Source: an uncultured Methanolobus sp.
GTDB lineage: Archaea; Halobacteriota; Methanosarcinia; Methanosarcinales; Methanosarcinaceae
Reading direction: 5' to 3'
DNA length: 64,000 nt
NCBI RefSeq assembly: GCF_963665675.1
Contig: NZ_OY762425.1
Span: forward strand, 1-64,000
A program made the translations under genes and the position numbers. The notes under the pieces are model-generated. The model was not told where the DNA came from and made no database searches. It was given only the letters and a program-made list of their open reading frames with translations. Below are positions 16,618 through 24,925 of this stretch, one piece after another (positions within the stretch are counted from its first letter, which is position 1; each line of letters opens with the position of its first letter).

Positions 16618-18569
16618 ACTGCATTATAAAAGAAATTGCTATTTTTGATAAAAAAGGAGAAAAAAGAGGAGTCATTTTAGAAAATGGACTTAATATTATA
16701 AACGGTGATTCTCAATCTGGCAAAAGTGCATTGTTAGAAATCACTGATTATTGTTTGTTATCATCGCGATCTACGATACCTTATGGTAAAATTATGGATT
16801 TTGCGGATTTATTTGTACTAGTTCTCCAAATAGATAATGAATTTTTAGTAATTGGAAGGCACTCTCCTAGGACAGGAAACTTAAACACAGTTTATTTTAA
16901 TGTTGATGCATCATTAAACGAAATCTATGATGGTACTAATTTATCTGAAAACAAAATTCAAGGTTTAGAAAAATCATATTTTGACAATATCAATTTGGTC
17001 TCAAAGGAAATTATTAAAAAAGAAATTGGAAGATATTTCAATTTTGATGTGGAAGATACAACCATTAATTCAGAATTATCGTCAAAAAAAGGTAATGCTT
17101 CATTTAGAAATATGACACCTTATTTGTTTCAGCATCAAGGTTTGGTAGCGAGTAAACATGCTCTTTTCTATAGATTTGAAAATAGAAATACAAGAGAAAG
17201 AATCATAGATGAATTCCCTATTTTTATGGGTTGGGCCGGTGGTGAGTATTATCTTCTTAACAGGGAAATAAATGAGAAGCGAACTAAATTAAGGAGACTA
17301 GAACGCGACAGAGACGAAATTAACAAAAACAGAGTTGAATTAATAAATAAAGTTAAAAATTTCATACGCGATTATTATGGAGTTATAGGTAAAAACTGTC
17401 CACTACTTAAGAGTCCATCTGATATTTTATTTGTAGCAAACAATTTACCTGAATTCAGCGACGAATCTTACATATTATCCCAATACGAAGAAAAGAAAGA
17501 TAAATTAAGAAAAAAAAGAACAGAATTAGTTGAGCAAAAATCAAAGATCAAAGAAGAAATACTACTACTGGAAAGCACTTCCCAGGATATTGATGATTAT
17601 GAATTAAAATTTGTTCAGCTTGAAAAGAGATCTTCTGAAAATACTGCTATTGCAAACGAATACAAGTGTCCTGTATGTAATAAAAGCGCTTTAGACATAT
17701 CTGAAAAATTAAATCAGATACAACTTTCACGTAAAAGAATGAAAAATGATATTAAAAAATTAAATAAATACTATATTGATAATTCATCTGCAATTGAAAA
17801 ATTGAAACTGAAAAGAGATGAAATAAACAAATCTATTATTGATATAAATGCGGAAATTAAACTGCTTGATAATTCTTTTAAAGAGGGAAAAGACAAATTA
17901 GACTTGAAAGAAAAATCAATTGAAATTAAAAATTTAATTCAATTATCCACAGAATTAAGGTTTGGAAAATCTAATTTATTATTTTCAGATGAAGATATTG
18001 ATAAGCTTAAAGCCGAAATAAAGCAAATCGAACAAAAAATAAGAAACTATAATATTGACTCCCACAAGGCAAAATTCGACACTGATGTTAAGAAAGATAT
18101 GAACAAAATCTGTTCAAAACTTGATTTTGAAGATGAACTAAAGCCTCCTAATTTATGCTTTGAATCTAATAGTTTTGAATTTTACCATGAAATAGATTCT
18201 TTTAATAAAGTATTTTTATCTCAAATGGGAAGTGGAGCTAATTGGTTATCTTGTCATCTATCTTTATTTTTAGCATTGCACAAGCAATTTGCACAAAGAA
18301 AAAAATGCAAAATACCCTCTTTCATTTTTTTTGATCAACCAAGTCAAGTTTATTTCCCAAAAGAGTTTAATCCAAAAAAAGATAAGGATGTCAAAAATGT
18401 GGCAAATATTTATGATGTAATTATTGATGTTCTTAATGAAATAGAAAATCAATCAGGATTCAAAATCCAAATTATAGTAACGGACCACGCTGATAACTTA
18501 GAACTGAAAAATGGAAACTTTAAAGATTTAAACAAATACAGTTGGTTTTATGGAAATAAACTAATTTGA
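16614..18569 (+). CDS. DUF3732-like ABC ATPase with coiled coil and CxxC hook
   Basis: The 651-residue SMC/Rad50-like ATPase has Walker A GDSQSGKS (31-38), a long coiled coil interrupted by the hook-like KCPVC (Cys352, Cys355), an ABC signature-like QMGSGANWLS (about 536-545), Walker B IFFDQPSQVYFP (Asp574, with Gln575 where most ABC proteins have the catalytic Glu), and the switch His625 in VTDHAD. DQPSQVYFP and SGANW are characteristic of DUF3732 ATPases of ABC-three-component systems. The protein ends WFYGNKLI, several residues short of the usual LIP.EW tail. It probably senses invading nucleic acid or replication intermediates and gates the effector; that is inference from the predicted defence role of the class. 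Confidence 0.85.
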   Translation: MNCIIKEIAIFDKKGEKRGVILENGLNIINGDSQSGKSALLEITDYCLLSSRSTIPYGKIMDFADLFVLVLQIDNEFLVIGRHSPRTGNLNTVYFNVDASLNEIYDGTNLSENKIQGLEKSYFDNINLVSKEIIKKEIGRYFNFDVEDTTINSELSSKKGNASFRNMTPYLFQHQGLVASKHALFYRFENRNTRERIIDEFPIFMGWAGGEYYLLNREINEKRTKLRRLERDRDEINKNRVELINKVKNFIRDYYGVIGKNCPLLKSPSDILFVANNLPEFSDESYILSQYEEKKDKLRKKRTELVEQKSKIKEEILLLESTSQDIDDYELKFVQLEKRSSENTAIANEYKCPVCNKSALDISEKLNQIQLSRKRMKNDIKKLNKYYIDNSSAIEKLKLKRDEINKSIIDINAEIKLLDNSFKEGKDKLDLKEKSIEIKNLIQLSTELRFGKSNLLFSDEDIDKLKAEIKQIEQKIRNYNIDSHKAKFDTDVKKDMNKICSKLDFEDELKPPNLCFESNSFEFYHEIDSFNKVFLSQMGSGANWLSCHLSLFLALHKQFAQRKKCKIPSFIFFDQPSQVYFPKEFNPKKDKDVKNVANIYDVIIDVLNEIENQSGFKIQIIVTDHADNLELKNGNFKDLNKYSWFYGNKLI

Positions 18570-18630
18570 GAAGATTTTATTCATTCTCAAACAACCTTAA
18601 TCAAATCTTACTCATACGGAGTAAATTCAA

Positions 18631-20127
18631 ATGAAAAGGCTCATCATCTTCATCAGCAGTGTCCAGAAAGAGTTTGCAGAAGAACGCAAATCTCTATTTG
18701 AGTTTATTAGTGGTGACGCTTTGCTCAGAAGGTTTTTTGATATTTTCATGTTTGAGAATCTTCCAGCTATTGACAGGAAGGCAGATGAAGTGTATCTGGA
18801 TGAAGTGAAACACTGTGACATCTATATTTCTCTGTTTGGTGAACAGTATGGTTCAGAAGATGATGAAAGACTTTCACCTACTCAAAGGGAATTTGAAGAA
18901 GCCACGAGATTATCTAAAACAAGATTTGTTTTTGTTAAAGGTAGCAGTTCTGTTGTAAGGCATCCTAAAATGGAGAAACTCATATCCATAGCTGGTAAAC
19001 AGCTTGTACGTCGTCGTTTCTCAAGTCAGCCGGAACTGAATGCTGCTGTCTATGCAGCATTAGTACAATATCTTGAAGATAAAGGGTCAATAATTACAGG
19101 ACCTTTCGATGCATCTGCATGTCCTGATGCAACACTTGAAGACATTTCTTCGGAAAAGATTAACTGGTTTATTGCAAGAGCACGGAGTGCCAGAGAATAT
19201 GCACTGCATGAAAATATCTCCGTTTCAGACGCCCTGAAACATCTCAACCTGATGGATAGGGAAATACCATCAAATGCTGCAATACTTCTGTTTGGGAAAT
19301 CACCTCAAAGATTCCTAATAACATCTGAAGTAAAATGTCTGCATTTTCACGGTACGGAAATACAGAAACCCATTCCATCTTATCAAGTTTATAAAGGAAC
19401 AGTCTTTGATCTTGTAGACCAATCCGTAGATTTCGTGATGTCAAAGCTTTCACGTTCTGTAGGAACAAGAGATCAGGGACCGGAAGCACCTGTACAATAT
19501 GATATTCCACAAGCGGTTGTAGCTGAAGGAATAGTCAATGCTATTGCACATAGAGATTACACCAGCAACGCAAGTGTTCAGGTAATGCTATTTGCCGACC
19601 GTCTGGAAATATGGAATCCGGGAGGATTACCACCATCTTTGTCTCTTGAAAGTCTGCGCAAACCTCATGCATCTCATCCGGCCAACCCTCTTATTGCTGA
19701 ACCACTGTTTCTGGCAAAATATATTGAAAAAGCAGGAACCGGTACATTGGATATGATTCAGCTTTGCAAAAAATATGGCCTTAAGGAACCGGAATTCAGA
19801 TTGGAAGATGGATCTTTCGTGCTCATTCTTCGAAGGAAAAATGAAGTTGGCGAAGTCACCCCGGAAGTCACCCCGGAAGTCACCCCGGAAGTCACCCCGG
19901 AAGTCACCCCGGAAGTCATCCTGATTAATACCATTGTTGATGAAATGACTAGAAAAGAACTTCAGGATGCTCTAAGTTTAAAAGATGATGAGCATTTCAG
20001 AAAACATTATCTTTTGCCTGCACTGGAATCTGGAATCATTGAAATGACAATACCGGATAAACCCACAAGCCGTATGCAAAAATACAGGCTTACTGAAAAG
20101 GGTCGGGAACTAAAAAGGCAAAAGTGA
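18631..20127 (+). CDS. DUF4062 / HATPase_c_4 protein with (EVTP)n linker and winged-helix tail
   Basis: The 498 residues carry an N-terminal DUF4062 domain (about 1-100: FISSVQKEFAEERKSLFEFI, DIYISLFGEQYG) and the ATP-binding part of COG2865-type regulators (about 165-400: AAILLFGKSPQRF, EGIVNAIAHRDYTSN as N-box, LEIWNPGGLP as G1, GTGTLDMI). A repetitive EVTP linker (about 408-430) then leads to a winged-helix domain (431-498). DUF4062 is often fused to NTPase or TIR-type modules in defence genes. It follows the ABC-3C ATPase by 61 bp on the same strand and could belong to the same island. A dead copy of its C-terminus lies at 13625. Confidence 0.8.
   Translation: MKRLIIFISSVQKEFAEERKSLFEFISGDALLRRFFDIFMFENLPAIDRKADEVYLDEVKHCDIYISLFGEQYGSEDDERLSPTQREFEEATRLSKTRFVFVKGSSSVVRHPKMEKLISIAGKQLVRRRFSSQPELNAAVYAALVQYLEDKGSIITGPFDASACPDATLEDISSEKINWFIARARSAREYALHENISVSDALKHLNLMDREIPSNAAILLFGKSPQRFLITSEVKCLHFHGTEIQKPIPSYQVYKGTVFDLVDQSVDFVMSKLSRSVGTRDQGPEAPVQYDIPQAVVAEGIVNAIAHRDYTSNASVQVMLFADRLEIWNPGGLPPSLSLESLRKPHASHPANPLIAEPLFLAKYIEKAGTGTLDMIQLCKKYGLKEPEFRLEDGSFVLILRRKNEVGEVTPEVTPEVTPEVTPEVTPEVILINTIVDEMTRKELQDALSLKDDEHFRKHYLLPALESGIIEMTIPDKPTSRMQKYRLTEKGRELKRQK
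19852..19920 (+). repeat. 12-bp in-frame minisatellite
   Basis: GAAGTCACCCCG is repeated perfectly from 19852, with unit starts at 19852, 19864, 19876, 19888, 19900 and 19912 (the last unit diverges: GAAGTCATC). Each unit encodes EVTP. Copy-number change by slippage would lengthen or shorten the linker without breaking the frame. Confidence 0.95.
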
Positions 20128-20296
20128 ACGATAATCCCTGTCCTTTACATAAGAACAAAACATATAAAGTAAAAGCACAATATACCTTTCCGTTTGTCTG
20201 GTACAACTTAAAGTGGCTAAAAAATACTCATACAATTGGGGTTTGTATGAGTTGGGTCTGAATTTAAGGATCACATGCATTAAAGCAGGTGAACAA

Positions 20297-21283
20297 ATGG
20301 ACGAGAATATTCAAAAACTGAACGAAAAGGCAACCTCCTATTCAGAACAGATTGAGAAACTAAGAACAGAGATCCAAAATACAATAATCGGACAGGACGA
20401 GATAATCGACAGCCTTCTGATAGCACTCATGTCGCAGGGACATGTACTGCTGGAAGGAGTGCCAGGTCTTGCAAAGACCCTCATGGTCAGGACGATCTCA
20501 GAATGTCTCGAATGCGATTTTGTGCGGCTTCAATTCACACCGGACCTTCTGCCTGCGGATATCACAGGTACCAAGATCTATAACCACAACGAAGGCTCTT
20601 TTTCCACGCTCAAAGGTCCGATCTTCTCGAATTTTATTCTTGCTGACGAAATAAACCGAGCTCCTCCTAAAGTACAGTCAGCACTCCTGGAAGCAATGCA
20701 GGAAAGGCAGGTAAGTATCCAGGGCGACACTTTCCATCTTCAGCGACCTTTTCTTGTAATGGCAACACAGAACCCCATCGAATCCGAAGGAACCTACAAA
20801 CTTCCTGAAGCACAGGTTGACAGGTTCATGTCAAAACTACTCATCGATTATCCAACAAAGGACGAAGAGATAGAGATAATCGAAAGGTTCACCCAGGGAG
20901 TCAAAACAAGTGTTTCAAAGATGCTCGCATCAAGTGAAATTATCGAGATACAGGACTTCATCCCTCAGGTTTACGCCGACAGAAAAATAATGGATTACGT
21001 AGCCCGGCTAGTTGACGCTACCCGCCATCCACAAAATTACTCAGTGGACACGGAAGGTCATATAGAATACGGAGCCTCGCCCCGTGCATCCCTGTGGCTT
21101 ATAATCGCTGCAAAGTCACATGCAGTCCTGAACGGTAGAGGATACGTTATACCTGAAGACGTAAAAGCAGTGGCATATCACGTACTTCGCCACCGGGTAC
21201 TTCTCAATTATGAAGCTGAGGTCGAAGAAATAAGCAGCGACCACGTAATAACTGAAATACTCGAAAAAGTAAAAGTCCCCTGA
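20297..21283 (+). CDS. moxR: MoxR-family AAA+ ATPase
   Basis: The 328-residue AAA+ chaperone has Walker A GVPGLAKT (54-61), Walker B FILADEINRAPP (about 112-123), sensor-1 MATQNPIE, and a C-terminal lid with ASPRAS. MoxR ATPases work with DUF58 and VWA-domain partners to insert metals or mature complexes, and the next three genes supply exactly these. GGTGAAC upstream of ATG 20297 decides the start against a longer frame beginning at 20213. Confidence 0.93.
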   Translation: MDENIQKLNEKATSYSEQIEKLRTEIQNTIIGQDEIIDSLLIALMSQGHVLLEGVPGLAKTLMVRTISECLECDFVRLQFTPDLLPADITGTKIYNHNEGSFSTLKGPIFSNFILADEINRAPPKVQSALLEAMQERQVSIQGDTFHLQRPFLVMATQNPIESEGTYKLPEAQVDRFMSKLLIDYPTKDEEIEIIERFTQGVKTSVSKMLASSEIIEIQDFIPQVYADRKIMDYVARLVDATRHPQNYSVDTEGHIEYGASPRASLWLIIAAKSHAVLNGRGYVIPEDVKAVAYHVLRHRVLLNYEAEVEEISSDHVITEILEKVKVP

Positions 21284-21328
21284 ACCTCCGGTTTAATCCG
21301 AAGACGATAATAACCAGAGGTATGTGCC

Positions 21329-22210
21329 ATGCAACATGCAAAAGAGATTATCAGACAGGTCAGAAAGATCGAGATCAGTACAAAACAGCAGGTTGACGGA
21401 CTGATAGCCGGGAACTACCACTCAGTATTCAAAGGTCAGGGAATCGACTTTTCAGAAATACGCGAATACCGGGCCGGGGACGATGTCCGTACTATTGACT
21501 GGAAAGTAACTGCAAGGTTCAATCGCCCGTTCATTAAGGAGTTCGTTGAAGAAAGAGATCTTCGTGTCTATTTTGCCATCGATGTTTCAGCTTCCGGGAG
21601 CTTCGGAAGCAATATCAGCAAAATGCAGAAAGCAACAGAGATCGCCGCAAGTCTTATGTTCTCAGCCATGAAGAACAATGATAACGTTGGCCTGTTTCTC
21701 TTTACCGAAGATGTAGAGAAACACATCCCGGCCAGAAAAGGCAGGAAACATGTCCTGAAACTGCTCGGGACAATGGTCTCATACGAGCCTCTTGAAAAAA
21801 GGACTGACATTATGAAGAGTATGGAGTCCGTCGCAAAAATGCTCAAAAGAAGAAGCATCATTTTTGTAATCTCTGACTTCATTTCCGACGATTTCTCAAA
21901 ACCCCTGAACATCATGAGAAACAGGCATGACATCGTGGCATTAAGAGTCATGGATGCACGTGAACAGGAACTTCCAGATGTCGGCCTCATAGAACTTGAG
22001 GATGAAGAGACTGGTGAACAGTTACTTGTGGACACCTCTGACGAGGAAATAAGGACACGCTACGCAGAACTTGTCAGGGAACACAACGAAAGCTTACAGA
22101 AGCTCTTCAGGAAAATGAAAATTGACATGGTCGATCTTGTTACAGATGAACCATATGAAGTCGCACTAAATAAATTCTTTAAAACCAGAAAAATAAAGGA
22201 GATACGATAA
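21329..22210 (+). CDS. DUF58 protein (MoxR partner, VWA-like)
   Basis: The 293-residue protein contains the DUF58 hallmark GIDFSEIREYRAGDDVRTID (about 39-58) and a degenerate VWA fold with IDVSASGSFG replacing a full MIDAS (DxSxS is retained) and FVISDFISDDF. It has no membrane segment. DUF58 proteins act with MoxR ATPases. It lies 45 bp after moxR and overlaps the next start by one base (A of TAATG). Confidence 0.9.
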   Translation: MQHAKEIIRQVRKIEISTKQQVDGLIAGNYHSVFKGQGIDFSEIREYRAGDDVRTIDWKVTARFNRPFIKEFVEERDLRVYFAIDVSASGSFGSNISKMQKATEIAASLMFSAMKNNDNVGLFLFTEDVEKHIPARKGRKHVLKLLGTMVSYEPLEKRTDIMKSMESVAKMLKRRSIIFVISDFISDDFSKPLNIMRNRHDIVALRVMDAREQELPDVGLIELEDEETGEQLLVDTSDEEIRTRYAELVREHNESLQKLFRKMKIDMVDLVTDEPYEVALNKFFKTRKIKEIR

Positions 22211-23160
22211 TGGCAGGTTTTGATTCTCCTTACATACTTTTATTCTTGCTCATAATTCCCCTTATCTATTATCTTCAGAAAAAAGCAAGGACACAGAAAA
22301 AGAATGAAGCTATAAAATTCAGTAATCTTGCATTCCTTAAATCCGCAATAGGAGACAGCAAAAAGTCAAAAAGGGATATGCATCTCTTTTACCTCTCACT
22401 GCTTACTATCGGACTTATGGTCATAGGGTTTGCGAATCCCCATATTCCTCTCGAACAAACCAAGGAAGGAGTGAATGTGGTGCTTGTAATGGATAATTCC
22501 GGAAGTATGCAGGCACAGGATTACCAGCCAACAAGGCTTGAAGCGGCAAAATCATCCGCTGAAATTTTAATTAAATCGCTTAAAAGTCAGGACTACGCAG
22601 GAGTGGTAGTCTTTGAATCAGGAGCTACCACGGCTGCATATCTTAGCCCTGACAAGGAAAAAGTTATAGATAAATTACAGGACATAACAGCAAAGGACGG
22701 AGCCACTGCCATAGGAGATGGGCTCAGTCTTGGAATTGACATGGCTTCATCAATTCCTAACAAAAAGAAAGTTGTGATTTTGCTCAGTGACGGAGTGAAC
22801 AATGCAGGTTACATCAGCCCTGGAGAAGCTATCCAATTTGCAAAAGCCAACAGTATTCAGGTCTACACCATAGGAATGGGGTCAACAGGTCAGGTTCTGC
22901 TAGGATATGACTGGTTCGGAAACCCACAGTATGCAGAACTCGATGAGGCCACGCTTCAAAGTATCGCAGAAGAAACCGGCGGGAAGTATTTCAAATCCGT
23001 AGACTATGACACGTTGAATGAAATCTACAAGAACATCGGTGAGAACATAAAAAGAGAAACTGAAGAAACAAACATCAAGGACTGGTTCTTCTTTGCGGCA
23101 TTTTTGACCCTGCTTGTCCAGTTGTATTACAGATATGGAAAAGGAAGGATTTTGCAATGA
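22210..23160 (+). CDS. BatA-like membrane-anchored VWA protein
   Basis: The 316-residue protein has an N-terminal BatA-type membrane hairpin (about 7-22 and 60-76) and a VWA domain (about 90-270) with an intact MIDAS, DNSGSM (Asp95, Ser97, Ser99), the conserved Thr region and LLSDGVNNAG. A C-terminal membrane segment (about 293-309, WFFFAAFLTLLVQLYYRY) closes it. The metal-dependent VWA domain is likely a protein-binding platform for the MoxR machine. Overlaps the following gene by 4 bp. Confidence 0.9.
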   Translation: MAGFDSPYILLFLLIIPLIYYLQKKARTQKKNEAIKFSNLAFLKSAIGDSKKSKRDMHLFYLSLLTIGLMVIGFANPHIPLEQTKEGVNVVLVMDNSGSMQAQDYQPTRLEAAKSSAEILIKSLKSQDYAGVVVFESGATTAAYLSPDKEKVIDKLQDITAKDGATAIGDGLSLGIDMASSIPNKKKVVILLSDGVNNAGYISPGEAIQFAKANSIQVYTIGMGSTGQVLLGYDWFGNPQYAELDEATLQSIAEETGGKYFKSVDYDTLNEIYKNIGENIKRETEETNIKDWFFFAAFLTLLVQLYYRYGKGRILQ

Positions 23161-24725
23161 ATAGGAAAAACATTGTACTGTCTCTCTTCATTTTAGTATC
23201 TTTCCTGATACTGATACCTGCGGCATGTGCACAGGATATAACTTTCACATTACCACAGGATGAATACTATTTCCTGACAGGTGAAGAGGCTTTTATTCCT
23301 CTTTATATGAATAACTCTTATGGAACTGACATTAACGGAATGTTGCAGGCTACCTTCACCCAGGAGATGAATACAGGTTCCGTACACTTTTCCAGTTCCA
23401 ATTCTAAATCAACAAGTTTCCAGGTGCCTGCAGGAGATTCCGCAACAAATCTCGGTTTTGGGACAAGTAACGACCCTGAGACTTTGAAAGTTTCCCTTAC
23501 TTTTAATTATAATGAGAATGGAGCCAAAGCTGTGTCTCTTGGCGATGTACAGATACATTTTGTTGACGATGAATCTGAAATCCAGAGCAATTCTAACCCG
23601 GTCCAGAGTTCATCGCAGGATGCCTCCTCATCGCAGCAGTCAACTGACCCGTTTGCACAGCAGGAAGAGCAAATGCAACAGGCAATGCAGCAGTTTATGA
23701 ACCAGCAATCTTCCACGCAGTCTTCCTCACAATCCTCCCAGCAGGCTGCACAGAACAACCAGATGGATCAGGATACTTCTGCCCTGAAAGCACAGATGGA
23801 AGAACAGATTCAGGAACAAGAGCAGATGAAGCAGGAATTCCAGCAGAATCTTGCTTCAAATGAGGATTTCCAGGAAGCTAATCAGGAACTGGAGAACATG
23901 GGTTACAACCTGACAGATGTCAGCGTGAATCCATCTTCAAATAACACCGGAACCTTCACGGTAAATTACGAAAAGCCAGATGGTGAGACTGCAACTCTCC
24001 AGGGAGAAATGGAAGATGGAGAGATCAAGGAGCTTCAGGAAGATACCGCCGAAGACAGGCAAAATTTGAGAGAAATACTTGCTCAGAACAAGGATTACCA
24101 GAAGTATCTTAAAGAACTGGAGAACGATGGTTTCACAGAAACTGATGCTACTTTCTCACACAATGGCAATGAAACTGATCTTCAGATACAATATGAAAAT
24201 CCGACAAATGAAACAGCTCAGATCAATGCCAAATTCATAAATAGCAGTGTAGACAGCGTGGAACTTGTCAGGGATAGAGAAAGTACTAATTATCCACTTT
24301 ATGTAATTGTGGCATTGATTGTTCTTGCTCTTGCTTATCTGGTGTATAGCAAATACAAACCAAAGAAAGCAGAGGAAACATCTCTCACAGCTGATCTTAC
24401 ACCGAAAAAAGAAATGTTTGACTTCAGGAAAGAAGCAAGAAAGCTTGTAGATAGATCAGTTCGTCTCCATAAGGAAGAACAGATGGAAGATGCATACGGA
24501 ACTGCTGCCCAGGCTCTCAGATTGTATCTGGCTCATTTCTATGGATTAAAGAAAGAAGTAACGAATGCAGAATTGATCAGGCACCTGAAAATAAAGGGCA
24601 AAGACTGGAAAGAAATAGAAGAATGCCTGGAACTTTGCAGTCTGGTGGAATTTGCAAAACATGTTCCTGAAGAAGATGAATTTGAGAAGATAATCTCAAC
24701 AGTGAAAAAGGCAATAAACTATTGA
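23157..24725 (+). CDS. secreted/membrane protein with Q-rich region, duplicated beta domain and cytoplasmic helical tail
   Basis: The 522-residue last gene of the MoxR operon has a signal peptide (1-25, SFLILIPAACA), a beta-rich domain (about 26-140), a Ser/Gln-rich low-complexity segment (about 145-235), two consecutive repeats of about 75 residues (LASNEDFQEANQELENMGY... and LAQNKDYQKYLKELENDGF..., about 228-375), one transmembrane helix (about 380-400) and a helical tail (about 420-522) like DUF4129 C-termini. It occupies the slot held by BatB/BatD-type proteins in related operons. The repeats resemble PepSY-like units only loosely. Confidence 0.8.
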   Translation: MNRKNIVLSLFILVSFLILIPAACAQDITFTLPQDEYYFLTGEEAFIPLYMNNSYGTDINGMLQATFTQEMNTGSVHFSSSNSKSTSFQVPAGDSATNLGFGTSNDPETLKVSLTFNYNENGAKAVSLGDVQIHFVDDESEIQSNSNPVQSSSQDASSSQQSTDPFAQQEEQMQQAMQQFMNQQSSTQSSSQSSQQAAQNNQMDQDTSALKAQMEEQIQEQEQMKQEFQQNLASNEDFQEANQELENMGYNLTDVSVNPSSNNTGTFTVNYEKPDGETATLQGEMEDGEIKELQEDTAEDRQNLREILAQNKDYQKYLKELENDGFTETDATFSHNGNETDLQIQYENPTNETAQINAKFINSSVDSVELVRDRESTNYPLYVIVALIVLALAYLVYSKYKPKKAEETSLTADLTPKKEMFDFRKEARKLVDRSVRLHKEEQMEDAYGTAAQALRLYLAHFYGLKKEVTNAELIRHLKIKGKDWKEIEECLELCSLVEFAKHVPEEDEFEKIISTVKKAINY

Positions 24726-24750
24726 TCACTGTGCCTTAAAAAATAAGAGA

Positions 24751-24773
24751 ATAGATGCTCCTTGAGCATCTAT
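24751..24773 (+). terminator. hairpin terminator after the MoxR operon
   Basis: ATAGATGCTC and GAGCATCTAT form a perfect 10-bp stem with a 3-base loop (CTT), followed by TTTCC. It lies 26 bp after the stop of the last operon gene. Confidence 0.75.
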
Positions 24774-24779
24774 TTTCCT

Positions 24780-24925
24780 GACTCTGTAGAAATCCTGCCC
24801 TTAAAACCTTAAGATAAGCAACTTGGTTTTATCAGAACAATGTGATCTATCGTGAATCATAAATAACTTGAACAATCCCGAAGGGTCCGGCGAAACCGGC
24901 GTTTTCCCATAAGAAGAAACAATAT
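24780..24925 (+). repeat. MITE-like element, copy C (3' half missing)
   Basis: It begins with the terminal repeat GACTCTGTAGAAATCCTGC (24780-24798), then has the TTGGTTTTATCAGAACAATG block and the CCCGAAGGGTCCGGCGAA / ACCGGC hairpin, and stops at the 3' end of the hybrid kinase gene. The distal half is absent. Confidence 0.85.
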
